From: Dermacentor variabilis
Lineage: Eukaryota > Arthropoda > Arachnida > Ixodida > Ixodidae
Assembly (NCBI RefSeq): GCF_050947875.1
Contig: NC_134572.1
Span: forward strand, 129,006,105 to 129,070,104
Length of the DNA stretch: 64,000 nt
Direction of reading: 5' to 3'
The position numbers and the translations under genes were made by a program. Positions 1 through 14,100 of the stretch are shown here, piece after piece. Position 1 is the first letter of the stretch; every line of letters starts with the position of its first letter. The notes under the pieces were generated by a model. The model worked only from the letters and a program-made list of their open reading frames with translations. It had not been told where the DNA came from and did not search any database.

Positions 1-3000
1 TCTATTTTTTCGAGAAAATTATTCTGAGCTTATTCGTTTATTTCTCGCATAGAGAACAGCCAGCAGATGCGTTAGGAGTGATTTTTGCGCCGCAGCAGCG
101 CTTTGAGAGAAATTTTTCTAGCTGGCTGAGACAATATTTTCATGGGCTATAGGCTAACGATTTTTCATTTTTTCGAGAAAATTATTCTGAGCTTTTTCGT
201 TTATTTCTGGCATAGAGAACAGCCAGCAGATGCGTTAGGAGTGATTTTTGCGCCGCAGCAGCGCTTTGAGAGAAATTTTTCTAGCTGGCTGAGACAATAT
301 TTTCATGTGTTTTAGGCTTACCGATTTTTCATTTTTTCGAGAAAATTATTCTGAGCTTATTCGTTTATTTCTGCCATAGAAAACAGCCAGCACGTGCGTT
401 AGGAGTGATTTTTGCGACGCAGCCGCGCTTTGAGAGAAATTTTTCTAGCTGGCTGAGACAATATTTTCATGGGCTATAGGCTTACCGATTTTTCATTTTT
501 TCGAGAAAATTATTCTGAGCTTATTCGTTTATTTCTGGCATAGAAAACAGCCAGCACGTGCGTTAGGAGTGATTTTTGCGCCGCAGCCGCACTTTGAGAG
601 AAATTTTTCCAGCCTGCTGAGACAATATTTTCATGGGGTATAGGCTTACCGATTTTTCATTTTTTCGAGAAAATTATTCTGAGCTTATTCGTTTATTTCT
701 CGCATAGGGAACAGACAGCAGATGCGTTAGGAGTGATTTTTGCGCCGCAGCAGCGCGTTGAGAGAAATTTTTCTAGCTGGCTGAGACAATATTTTCATGG
801 GCTATACGCTTACCGATTTTTCATTTTTTCGAGAAAATTATACTGAGCTTATTCGTTTATTTCTGGCATAGAAAACAGCCAGCACGTGCGTTAGGAGTGA
901 TTTTTGCGCCGCAGCCGCGCTTTGAGAGAAATTTTTCTAGCTGGCTGAGACAATATTTTCATGGGCTATAGACTTACGATTTTTCATTTTTTCAAGAAAA
1001 TTATTCTGAGCTTATTCGTTTAATTCTCGCATAGGGAACAGACAGCAGATGCGTTAGGAGTGATTTTTGCACCGCAGCAGCGCTTTGAGAGAAATTTTTC
1101 TACCTGGCTGAGACAATATTTTCATGGGCTATAGGCTTACCGATTTTTCATTTTTTCAAGAAAATTATTCTGAGCTTATTCGTTTATTTCTCGCATAGAG
1201 AACAGCCAGCACTTGCGTTAGGAGTGATTTTTGCGCCGCAGCAGCGCTTTGAGAGAAATTTTTTTAGCGGGCTGAGACAATATTTTCATGGGCTAGAGGC
1301 TTACCGATTTTTCATTTTTTCGAGAAAATTATTCTGAGCTTATTCGTTTATTTCTCGCATAGAGAACAGCCAGCACGTGCGTTAGGAGTGATTTTTGCAC
1401 CGCAGCAGCGCTTTGAGAGAAATTTTTCTACCTGGCTGAGACAATATTTTCATGGGCTATAGGCTTACCGATTTTCCATTTTTTCGAGAAAATTATTCTG
1501 AGCTTATTCGTTTATTTCTCGCATAGAGAACAGCCAGAAGATGCGTTAGGAGTGATTTTTGCGCCGCAGCAGCGCTTTGAGAGAAATTTTTCTAGCTGGC
1601 TGAGACAATATTTTCATGGGCTACAGGCTTACCGATTTTTCATTTTTTCGAGAAAATTATTCTGAGCTTATTCGTTTATTTCTCGCATAGAGAACAGCCA
1701 GCAGATGCGTTAGGAGTGATTTTTGCGCCGCAGCAGCGCTTTGAGAGAAATTTTTCTAGCTGGCTGAGACAATATTTTCATGGGTTTTAGGCTTACCGAT
1801 TTTTCATTTTTATGAGAAAATTATTCTGAGCTTATTCGTTTATTTCTGGCATAGAAAACAGCCAGCACGTGCGTTAGGAGTGATTTTTGCGACGCAGCCG
1901 CGCTTTGAGAGAAATTTTTCTAGCTGGCTGAGACAATATTTTCATGGGCTATAGGCTTACCGATTTTTCATTTTTTCGAGAAAATTATTCTGAGCTTATT
2001 CGTTTATTTCTGGCATAGAAAACAGCCAGCACGTGCGTTAGGAGTGATTTTTGCGCCGCAGCCGCACTTTGAGAGAAATTTTTCCAGCCTGCTGAGACAA
2101 TATTTTCATGGGGTATAGGCTTACCGATTTTTCATTTTTTCGAGAAAATTATTCTGAGCTTATTCGTTTATTTCTCGCATAGGGAACAGACAGCAGATGC
2201 GTTAGGAGTGATTTTTGCGCCGCAGCAGCGCGTTGAGAGAAATTTTTCTAGCTGGCTGCGACAATATTTTCATGGGCTATACGCTTACCGATTTTTCATT
2301 TTTTCGAGAAAATTATACTGAGCTTATTCGTTTATTTCTGGCATAGAAAACAGCCAGCACGTGCGTTAGGAGTGATTTTTGCGCCGCAGCCGCGCTTTGA
2401 GAGAAATTTTTCTAGCTGGCTGAGACAATATTTTCATGGGCTATAGACTTACGATTTTTCATTTTTTCAAGAAAATTATTCTGAGCTTATTCGTTTATTT
2501 CTCGCATAGGGAACAGACAGCAGATGCGTTAGGAGTGATTTTTGCACCGCAGCAGCGCTTTGAGAGAAATTTTTCTACCTGGCTGAGACAATATTTTCAT
2601 GGGCTATAGGCTTACCGATTTTTCATTTTTTCAAGTAAATTATTCTGAGCTTATTCGTTTATTTCTCGCATAGAGAACAGCCAGCACTTGCGTTAGGAGT
2701 GATTTTTGCGCCGCAGCAGCGCTTTGAGAGAAATTTTTTAGCGGGCTGAGACAATATTTTCATGGGCTAGAGGCTTACCGATTTTTCATTTTTTCGAGAA
2801 AATTATTCTGAGCTTATTCGTTTATTTCTCGCATAGAGAACAGCCAGCACGTGCGTTAGGAGTGATTTTTGCACCGCAGCAGCGCTTTGAGAGAAATTTT
2901 TCTACCTGGCTGAGACAATATTTTCATGGGCTATAGGCTTACCGATTTTCCATTTTTTCGAGAAAATTATTCTGAGCTTATTCGTTTATTTCTCGCATAG

Positions 3001-6000
3001 AGAACAGCCAGAAGATGCGTTAGGAGTGATTTTTGCGCCGCAGCAGCGCTTTGAGAGAAATTTTTCTAGCTGGCTGAGACAATATTTTCATGGGCTACAG
3101 GCTTACCGATTTTTCATTTTTTCGAGAAAATTATTCTGAGCTTATTCGTTTATTTCTCGCATAGAGAACAGCCAGCAGATGCGTTAGGAGTGATTTTTGC
3201 GCCGCAGCAGCGCTTTGAGAGAAATTTTTCTAGCTGGCTGAGACAATATTTTCATGGGTTTTAGGCTTACCGATTTTTCATTTTTTCGAGAAAATTATTC
3301 TGAGCTTATTCGTTTATTTCTGGCATAGAAAACAGCCAGCACGTGCGTTAGGAGTGATTTTTGCGACGCAGCCGCGCTTTGAGAGAAATTTTTCTAGCTG
3401 GCTGAGACAATATTTTCATGGGCTTACCGATTTTTCATTTTTTCGAGAAAATTATTCTGAGCTTATTCGTTTATTTCTGGCATAGAAAACAGCCAGCACG
3501 TGCGTTAGGAGTGATTTTTGCGCCGCAGCCGCACTTTGAGAGAAATTTTTCCAGCCTGCTGAGACAATATTTTCATGGGGTATAGGCTTACCGATTTTTC
3601 ATTTTTTCGAGAAAATTATTCTGAGCTTATTCGTTTATTTCTCGCATAGGGAACAGACAGCAGATGCGTTAGGAGTGATTTTTGCGCCGCAGCAGCGCGT
3701 TGAGAGAAATTTTTCTAGCTGGCTGAGACAATATTTTCATGGGCTATACGCTTACCGATTTTTCATTTTTTCGAGAAAATTATACTGAGCTTATTCGTTT
3801 ATTTCTGGCATAGAAAACAGCCAGCGCGTGCGTTAGGAGTGATTTTTGCGCCGCAGCCGCGCTTTGAGAGAAATTTTTCTAGCTGGCTGAGACAATATTT
3901 TCATGGGCTATAGACTTACGATTTTTCATTTTTTCAAGAAAATTATTCTGAGCTTATTCGTTTATTTCTCGCATAGGGAACAGACAGCAGATGCGTTAGG
4001 AGTGATTTTTGCACCGCAGCAGCGCTTTGAGAGAAATTTTTCTACCTGGCTGAGACAATATTTTCATGGGCTATAGGCTTACCGATTTTTCATTTTTTCA
4101 AGAAAATTATTCTGAGCTTATTTGTTTATTTCTCGCATAGAGAACAGCCAGCAGATGCGTTAGGAGTGATTTTTGCGCCGCAGCAGCGCTTTGAGAGAAA
4201 TTTTTCTAGCTGGCTGAGACAATATTTTCATGGGCTATAGGCTTACCGATTTTTCATTTTTTCGAGAAAATTATTCTGAGCTTATTCGTTTATTTCTGGC
4301 ATAGAAAACAGCCAGCACGTGCGTTAGGAGTGATTTTTGCGCCGCCGCCGCGCTTTGAGAGAAATTTTTCTAGCTGGCTGAGACAATATTTTCATGGGCT
4401 ATAGGCTTACGATTTCTCATTTTTTCAAGAAAATTATTCTGAGCTTATTCGTTTATTTCTGGCATAGAAAACAGCCAGCACGTGCGTTAGGAGTGATTTT
4501 TGCGCCGCATCCGCGCTTTGAGAGAAATTTTTCTAGCTGGCTGAGACAATATTTTCATGGGCTATAGGCTTACCGATTTTTCATTTTTTCGAGAAAATTA
4601 TTCTGAGCTTATTCGTTTATTTCTCGCATAGGGAACAGACAGCAGATGCGTTAGGAGTGATTTTTGCGCCGCAGCAGCGCGTTGAGAGAAATTTTTCTAG
4701 CTGGCTGAGACAATATTTTCATGGGCTATAGGCTTACCGATTTTTCATTTTTTCGAGAAAATTATTCTGAGCTTATTCGTTTATTTCTGGCATAGAAAAC
4801 AGCCAGCACGTGCGTTAGGAGTGATTTTTGCGCCGCAGCCGCGCTTTGAGAGAAATTTTTCTAGCTGGCTGAGACAATATTTTCATGGGCTATAGGCTTA
4901 CGATTTTTCATTTTTTCAAGAAAATTATTCTGAGCTTATTCGTTTATTTCTCGCATAGGGAACAGACAGCAGATGCGTTAGGAGTGATTTTTGCACCGCA
5001 GCAGCGCTTTGAGAGAAATTTTTCTACCTGGCTGAGACAATATTTTCATGGGCTATAGGCTTACCGATTTTCCACTTTTTCGAGAAAATTATTCTGAGCT
5101 CATTCGTTTATTTCTCGCATAGAGAACAGCCAGCAGATGCGTTAGGAGTGATTTTTGCGCCGCAGCAGCGCTTTGAGAGAAATTTTTCTCGCTGGCTGAG
5201 ACAATATTTTCATGGGCTACAGGCTTACCGATTTTTCATTTTTTCAAGAAAATTATTCTGAGCTTATTCGTTTATTTCTCGCATAGAGAACAGCCAGCAG
5301 ATGCGTTAGGAGTGATTTTTGCGCCGCAGCAGCGCTTTGAGAGAAATTTTTCTAGCTGGCTGAGACAATATTTTCATGGGCTATAGGCTTACGATTTTTC
5401 ATTTTTTCGAGAAAATTATTCTGAGCTTTTTCGTTTATTTCTGGCATAGAGAACAGCCAGTACGTGCGTTAGGAGTGATTTTTGCGCCGCAGCAGCGCTT
5501 TGAGAGAAATTTTTCTAGCTGGCTGAGACAATATTTTCATGGGCTATAGGCTTACCGATTTTCCATTTTTTCGAGAAAATTATTCTGAGCTTATTCGTTT
5601 ATTTCTCGCATAGAGAACAGCCAGCACTTGCGTTAGGAGTGATTTTTGCGCCGCAGCAGCGCTTTGAGAGAAATTTTTTTAGCGGGCTGAGACAATATTT
5701 TCATGGGCTAGAGGCTTACCGATTTTTCATTTTTTCGAGAAAATTATTCTGAGCTTATTCGTTTATTTCTCGCATAGAGAACAGCCAGCACGTGCGTTAG
5801 GAGTGATTTTTGCACCGCAGCAGCGCTTTGAGAGAAATTTTTCTACCTGGCTGAGACAATATTTTCATGGGCTATAGGCTTACCGATTTTCCATTTTTTC
5901 GAGAAAATTATTGTGAGCTTATTCGTTTATTTCTCGCATAGAGAACAGCCAGAAGATGCGTTAGGAGTGATTTTTGCGCCGCAGCAGCGCTTTGAGAGAA

Positions 6001-8160
6001 ATTTTTCTAGCTGGCTGAGACAATATTTTCATGGGCTACAGGCTTACCGATTTTTCATTTTTTCGAGAAAATTATTCTGAGCTTATTCGTTTATTTCTCG
6101 CATAGAGAACAGCCAGCAGATGCGTTAGGAGTGATTTTTGCGCCGCAGCAGCGCTTTGAGAGAAATTTTTCTAGCTGGCTGAGACAATATTTTCATGGGC
6201 TATAGGCTTACCGATTTTTCATTTTTTCGAGAAAATTATTCTGAGCTTATTCGTTTATTTCTGGCATAGAAAACAGCCAGCACGTGCGTTAGGAGTGATT
6301 TTTGCGCCGCAGCCGCGCTTTGAGAGAAATTTTTCTAGCTGGCTGAGACAATATTTTCATGGGCTATAGGCTTACCGATTTTTCATTTTTTCGAGAAAAT
6401 TATTCTGAGCTTATTCGTTTATTTCTGGCATAGAAAACAGCCAGCACGTGCGTTAGGAGTGATTTTTGCGCCGCAGCCGCACTTTGAGAGAAATTTTTCT
6501 AGCTGGCTGAGACAATATTTTCATGGGCTATAGGCTTACCGATTTTTCATTTTTTCGAGAAAATTATTCTGAGCTTATTCGTTTATTTCTCGCATAGGGA
6601 ACAGACAGCAGATGCGTTAGGAGTGATTTTTGCGCCGCAGCAGCGCGTTGAGAGAAATTTTTCTAGCTGGCTGAGACAATATTTTCATGGGCTATACGCT
6701 TACCGATTTTTCATTTTTTCGAGAAAATTATACTGAGCTTATTCGTTTATTTCTGGCATAGAAAACAGCCAGCACGTGCGTTAGGAGTGATTTTTGCGCC
6801 GCAGCCGCGCTTTGAGAGAAATTTTTCTAGCTGGCTGAGACAATATTTTCATGGGCTATAGACTTACGATTTTTCATTTTTTCAAGAAAATTATTCTGAG
6901 CTTATTCGTTTATTTCTCGCATAGGGAACAGACAGCAGATGCGTTAGTAGTGATTTTTGCACCGCAGCAGCGCTTTGAGAGAAATTTTTCAACCTGGCTG
7001 AGACAATATTTTCATGGGCTATAGGCTTACCGATTTTTCATTTTTTCAAGAAAATTATTCTGAGCTTATTCGTTTATTTCTCGCATAGAGAACAGCCAGC
7101 AGATGCGTTAGGAGTGATTTTTGCGCCGCAGCAGCGCTTTGAGAGAAATTTTTCTAGCTGGCAGAGACAATATTTTCATGGGCTATAGGCTTACCGATTT
7201 TTCATTTTTTCGAGAAAATTATTCTGAGCTTATTCGTTTATTTCTGGCATAGAAAACAGCCAGCACGTGCGTTAGGAGTGATTTTTGCGCCGCAGCCGCG
7301 CTTTGAGAGACATTTTTCTAGCTGGCTGAGACAATATTTTCATGGGCTATAGGCTTACGATTTCTCATTTTTTCAAGAAAATTATTCTGAGCTTATTCGT
7401 TTATTTCTGGCATAGAAAACAGCCAGCACGTGCGTTAGGAGTGATTTTCGCGCCGCAGCCGCGCTTTGAGAGAAATTTTTCTAGCTGGCTGAGACAATAT
7501 TTTCATGGGCTATAGGCTTACCGATTTTTCATTTTTTCGAGAAAATTATTCTGAGCTTATTCGTTTATTTCTCGCATAGGGAACAGACAGCAGATGCGTT
7601 AGGAGTGATTTTTGCGCCGCAGCAGCGCGTTGAGAGAAATTTTTCTAGCTGGCTGAGACAATATTTTCATGGGCTATAGGCTTACCGATTTTTCATTTTT
7701 TCGAGAAAATTATTCTGAGCTTATTCGTTTATTTCTGGCATAGAAAACAGCCAGCCCGTGCGTTAGGAGTGATTTTTGCGCCGCAGCCGCGCTTTGAGAG
7801 AAATTTTTCTTGCTGGCTGAGACAATATTTTCATGGGCTATAGGCTTACGATTTCTCATTTTTTCAAGAAAATTATTCTGAGCTTATTCGTTTATTTCTC
7901 GCATAGGGAACAGACAGCAGATGCGTTAGGAGTGATTTTTGCACCGCAGCAGCGCTTTGACTGAATTTTTTCTACCTGGCTGAGACAATATTTTCATGGG
8001 CTATAGGCTTACCGATTTTCCATTTTTTCGAGAAAATTATTCTGAGCTTATTCGTTTATTTCTCGCATAGAGAACAGCCAGCACGTGCGTTAGGAGTGAT
8101 TTTTGCGCCGCAGCTGCGCTTTGAGAGAAATTTTTTTAGCTGGCTGAGACAATATTTTCA
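1..8160 (+). repeat. 164-bp satellite array, domain 1
   Basis: About 50 head-to-tail copies of a 164-bp monomer, all in the same orientation; the landmark TTTTTTCGAGAAAATTATT falls at 164-bp steps (for example cga at 174, 338, 502 and 666). Monomers here mostly carry TCTAGCTGGCTGAG near the 3' part. Blocks of nine monomers repeat: the private variant TATACTGAG occurs at about 841, 2,316, 3,783 and 6,731 (steps of 1,475, 1,467 and 2,948), and CCAGAAGATGCG at about 1,535, 3,010 and 5,950. One monomer near 3,413 has lost a few bases. The array runs off the left edge. No gene is seen; short open frames on both strands are by-products of the repeat. Confidence 0.97.
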
Positions 8161-11100
8161 TGGGCTATAGGCTTACCGATTTTTCATTTTTTCGAGAAAA
8201 TTATTCTTGGCTTATTCGTTTATTTCTCGCATAGAGAACAGCCAGCAGATGCGTTAGGAGTGATTTTTGCGCCGCAGCAGCGCTTTGAGAGAAATTTTTG
8301 AAGCTGGCTGAGACAAAATTTTCATGGGCTATAGGCTCACCGATTTTCCATTTTTTCGAGAAAATTGTTCGGGGCTTATTTGTTGATTTCACGCATAGAG
8401 AACAGCCAGCACGTGCGTTAGGAGTGATTTTTGCGCCGCAGCAGCGCTTTGAGAGAAATTTTTCAAGCTGGCTGAGACAATATTTTCATGGCCTATAGGC
8501 TTACCGATTTTTCATTTTTTCGAGAAAATTGTTCGGGGCTTATTCGTTGATTTCTCGCATAGAGAACAGCCAGCACGAGCGTTAGGAGTAATTCTTGCGC
8601 CGCAGCAGCGCTTTGTGAGAAATTTTTTTAGCTGGCAGAGACAATATTTTCATGGGCTATAGGCTTACCGATTTTCCATTTTTTCGAGAAAATTATTCTG
8701 AGCTAATTCGTTTATTTCTCGCATAGAGAACAGCCAGCACGTGCGTTAGGAGTCATTTTCCCGCCGCAGCAGCGCTTTGAGAGAAATTTTTTTAGCTGGC
8801 TGTGACAATATTTTCATGGGCTATAGGCTTACCGATTTTTCATTTTTTCGAGAAAATTATTCTTGGCTTATTCGTTGATTTCTCGCATAGAGAACAGCCA
8901 GTGCGTGCGTTAGGAGTGATTTTTGCGCCGCAGCAGCGCTTTGAGAAAAATTTTTCAAGCTGGCTGAGACAATATTTTCATGGCCTATAGGCTTACCGAT
9001 TTTTCATTTTTTCGAGAAAATTGTTCGGGGCTTATTCGTTGATTTCTCGCATAGAGAACAGCCAGCACGAGCGTTAGGAGTAATTCTTGCGCCGCAGCAG
9101 CGCTTTGAGAGAAATTTTTCAAGCTGGCTGAGACAATATTTTCATGGGCTATAGGCTTACCGATTTTCCATTTTTTCAAGAAAATTGTTTCGGGCTTATT
9201 TGTTGATTTCACGCATAGAGAACAGCCAGCATGTGCGGTAGGAGTGATTTTTGCGCCGCAGCAGCGCTTTGAGAAAAATTTTTCAAGTTGGCTGAGACAA
9301 TATTTTCATGGCCTATAGGCTTACCGATTTTTCATTTTTTCGAGAAAATTGTTCGGGGCTTATTCGTTGATTTCTCGCATAGATAACAGCCAGCACGAGC
9401 GTTAGGAGTAATTCTTGCGCCGCAGCAGCGCTTTGTGAGAAATTTTTTTAGCTGGCAGAGACAATATTTTCATGGGCTATAGGCTTACCGATTTTCCATT
9501 TTTTCGAGAAAATTATTCTGAGCTAATTCGTTTATTTCTCGCATAGAGAACAGCCAGCACGTGCGTTAGGAGTCATTTTCGCGCCGCAGCTGCGCTTTGA
9601 GAGAAATTTTTTTAGCTGGCTGTGACAATATTTTCATGGGCTATAGGCTTACCGATTTTTCATTTTTTCGAGAAAATTATTCTTGGCTTATTCGTTTATT
9701 TCTCGCATAGAGAACAGCCAGCAGATGCGTTAGGAGTGATTTTTGCGCCGCAGCAGCGCTTTGAGAGAAATTTTTTTAGCTGGCTGTGACAATATTTTCA
9801 TGAGCTATAGGCTTACCGATTTTTCATTTTTTCAAGAAAATTATTCTGAGCTAATTCGTTTATTTCTCGCATACAGAACACCAGCAAGTGCGTTAGGAGT
9901 GATTTTTGCGCCGCAGCAGCGCTTTGAGAGAAATTTTTCAAGCTGGCTGAGACAATATTTTCATGGCCTATAGGCTTACCGATTTTTCATTTTTTCGAGA
10001 AAATTATTCTGAGCTAATTCGTTTATTTCTCGCATAGAGAACAGCCAGCACGTGCGTTAGGGGTGATTTTTGCGCCGCAGCTGCGCTTTGAGAGAAATTT
10101 TTTTGGCTGGCTGAGACAATATTTTCATGGGCTATAGGCTTACCGATTTTTCATTTTTTCGAGAAAATTATTCTTGGCTTATTCGTTTATTTCTCGCATA
10201 GAGAACAGCCAGCAGATGCGTTAGGAGTGATTTTTGCGCCGCAGCAGCGCTTTGAGAGAAATTTTTCAAGCTGGCTGAGACAAAATTTTCATGGGCTATA
10301 GGCTTACCGATTTTCCATTTTTTCGAGAAAATTGTTCGGGGCTTATTTGTTGATTTCACGCATAGAGAACAGCCAGCACGTGCGTTAGGAGTGATTTTTG
10401 CGCCGCAGCAGCGCTTTGAGAGAAATTTTTCAAGCTGGCTGAGACAATATTTTCATGGCCTATAGGCTTACCGATTTTTCATTTTTTCGAGAAAATTGTT
10501 CGGGGCTTATTCGTTGATTTCTCGCATAGAGAACAGCCAGCACGAGCGTTAGGAGTAATTCTTGCGCCGCAGCAGCGCTTTGTGAGAAATTTTTTTAGCT
10601 GGCAGAGACAATATTTTCATGGGCTATAGGCTTACCGATTTTCCATTTTTTCGAGAAAATTATTCTGAGCTAATTCGTTTATTTCTCGCATAGAGAACAG
10701 CCAGCACGTGCGTTAGGAGTGATTTTTGTGCCGCAGGAGCGCTTTGAGAGAAATTTTTCAAGCTGGCTGAGACAATATTTTCATGGGCTATAGGCTTACC
10801 GATTTTCCACTTTTTTCGAGAAAATTATTCTGAGCTTATTCGTTTATTTCTCGCATAGAGAACAGCCAGCACGTGTGTTAGGAGTGATTTTTGCGCCGCA
10901 GCAGCGCTTTGAGAGAAATTTTTCAAGCTGGCTGAGACAATATTTTCGTGGGCTATAGGCTTACCGATTTTTCATTTTTTCGAGAAAATTATTCTTGGCT
11001 TTTTCGTTTATTTCTCGCATAGAGAACAGCCAGCCGATGCGTTAGGAGTGATTTTTGCGCCGCAGCAGCGCTTTGAGAGAAATTTTTCAAGCTGGCTGAG

Positions 11101-14100
11101 ACAATATTTTCATGGGCTATAGGATTACCGATTTCCCATTTTTTCCAGAAAATTGTTCGGGGCTTATTCGTTGATTTCTCGCATAGAGAACAGCCAGTGC
11201 GTGCGTTAGGAGTGATTTTTGCGCCGCAGCAGCGCTTTGAGAGAAATTTTTCAAGCTGGCTGAGACAATATTTTCATGGGCTATAGGCTTACCGATTTTC
11301 CATTTTTTCGAGAAAATTCTTCGGGGCTTATTTGTTGATTTCACGCATAGAGAACAGCCAGCACGTGCGTTAGGAGTGATTTTTGCGCCGCAGCAGCGCT
11401 TTGAGAGAAATTTTTCAAGCTGGCTGAGAGAATATTTTCATGGCCTATAGGCTTACCGATTTTTCATTTTTTCGAGAAAATTGTTCGGGGCTTATTCGTT
11501 GATTTCTCGCATAGAGAACAGCCAGCACGTGCGTTAGGAGTGATTTTTGCGCCGCAGCAGCGCTTTGAGAGAAATTTTTTTAGCTGGCTGAGACAATATT
11601 TTCATGGGCTATAGGCTTACCGATTTTTCATTTTTTCCAGCAAATTATTCTGAGCTAATACGTTTATTTCTCGCATAGAGAACAGCCAGCACGTGCGTTA
11701 GGAGTGATTTTTGCGCTGCAGCAGCGCTTTGAGAGAAATTTTTTTAGCTGGCTGAGACAATATTTTCATGGGCTATAGGCTTACCGATTTTTCATTTTTT
11801 TGAGAAAATTATTCTGAGCTTATTCGTTTATTTCTCGCATAGAGAACAGCCAGCACGTGCTTTAGGAGTGATTTTTGCGCCGCAGCAGCGCTTTGAGAGA
11901 AATTTTTCAAGCTGGCTGAGACAATATTTTCATGGGCTATAGGCTTACCGATTTTCCACTTTTTTCGAGAAAATTGTTCGCGGCTTATTCGTTGATTTCA
12001 CGCATAGAGAACAGCCAGCACGTGCGTTAGGAGTGATTTTTGCGCCGCAGCTGCGCTTTGAGAGAAATTTTTTTAGCTGGCTGTGACAATATTTTCATGG
12101 GCTATAGGCTTACCGATTTTTCATTTTTTCGAGAAAATTATTCTTGGCTTATTCGTTTATTTCTCGCATAGAGAACAGCCAGCAGATGCGTTAGGAGTGA
12201 TTTTTGCGCCGCAGCAGCGCTTTGAGAGAAATTTTTTTAGCTGGCTGTGACAATATTTTCATGGGCTATAGGCTTACCGATTTTTCATTTTTTCGAGAAA
12301 ATTATTCTGAGCTAATTCGTTTATTTCTCGCATAGAGAACAGCCAGCTCGTGCGTTAGGAGTGATTTTTGCGCCGCAGCAGCGCTTTGAGAGAAATTTTT
12401 TTAGCTGGCTGAGACAATATTTTCATGGGCTATAGGCTTACCGATTTTTCATTTTTTTGAGAAAATTATTCTGAGCTTATTCGTTTATTTCTCGCATAGA
12501 GAACAGCCAGCACGTGCTTTAGGCGTGATTTTTGCGCCGCAGCAGCGCTTTGAGAGAAATTTTTTTAGCTGGCAGAGACAATATTTTCGTGGGCTATAGG
12601 CTTACCGATTTTCCATTTTTTCGAGAAAATTATTCTGAGCTAATTCGTTTATTTCTCGCATAGAGAACAGCCAGCACGTGCGTTAGGAGTCATTTTCGCG
12701 CCGCAGCTGCGCTTTGAGAGAAATTTTTTTAGCTGACTGTGACAATATTTTCATGGGCTATAGGCTTACCGATTTTTCATTTTTTTGAGAAAATTATTCT
12801 GAGCTTATTCGTTTATTTCTCGCATAGAGAACAGCCAGCACGTGCTTTAGGCGTGATTTTTGCGCCGCAGCAGCGCTTTGAGAGAAATTTTTTTAGCTGG
12901 CAGAGACAATATTTTCGTGGGCTATAGGCTTACCGATTTTTCATTTTTTCGAGAAAATTATTCTTGGCTTATTCGTTTATTTCTCGCATAGAGAACAGCC
13001 AGCAGATGCGTTAGGAGTGATTTTTGCGCCGCAGCTGCGCTTTGAGAGAAATTTTTTTAGCTGGCTGAGACAATATTTTCATGGGCTATAGGCTTACCGA
13101 TTTTTCATTTTTTTGAGAAAATTATTCTGAGCTTATTCGTTTATTTCTCGCATAGAGAACAGCCAGCACGTGCTTTTGGCGTGATTTTTGCGCCGCAGCA
13201 GCGCTTTGAGAGAAATTTTTCAAGCTGGCTGAGACAATATTTTCATGGGCTATAGGCTTACCGATTTTCCATTTTTTCGAGAAAATTGTTCGGGGCTTAT
13301 TTGTTGATTTCACGCATAGAGAACAGCCAGCACGTGTGTTAGGAGTGATTTTTGCACCGCAGCAGCGCTTTGAGAGAAATTTTTCAAGCTGGCTGAGACA
13401 ATATTTTCATGGGCTATAGGCTTACCGATTTTCCACTTTTTTCGAGAAAATTATTCTGAGCTTGTTCGTTTATTTCTCGCATAGAGAACAGCCAGCACGT
13501 GTGTTAGGAGTGTTTTTTGCGCCGCAGCAGCGCTTTGAGAGAAATTTTTCAAGCTGGCTGAGACAATATTTTCATGGGCTATAGGCTTACCGATTTTTCA
13601 TTTTTTCGAGAAAATTATTCTTGGCTTATTCGTTTATTTCTCGCATAGAGAACAGCCAGCAGATGCGTTAGGAGTGATTTTTGCGCCGCAGCAGCGCTTT
13701 GAGAGAAATTTTTCAAGCTGGCTGAGACAATATTTTCATGGGCTATAGGCTTACCGATTTTCCACTTTTTTCGAGAAAATTGTTCGGGGATTATTCGTTG
13801 ATTTCACGCATAGAGAACAGCCAGCACGTGCGTTAGGAGTGATTTTTGCGCCGCCGCAGCGCTTTGAGAGAAATTTTTCAAGCTGGCTGAGACAATATTT
13901 TCATGAGCTATAGGCTTACCGATTTTTCATTTTTTCGAGAAAATTATTCTGAGCTAATTCGTTTATTTCTCGCATAGAGAACAGCCAGCGCGTGCGTTAG
14001 GAGTGATTTTTGCGCCGCAGCAGCGCTTTGAGAGAAATTTTTTTAGCTGGCTGAGACAATATTTTCATGGGCTATAGGCTTACCGATTTTTCATTTTTTT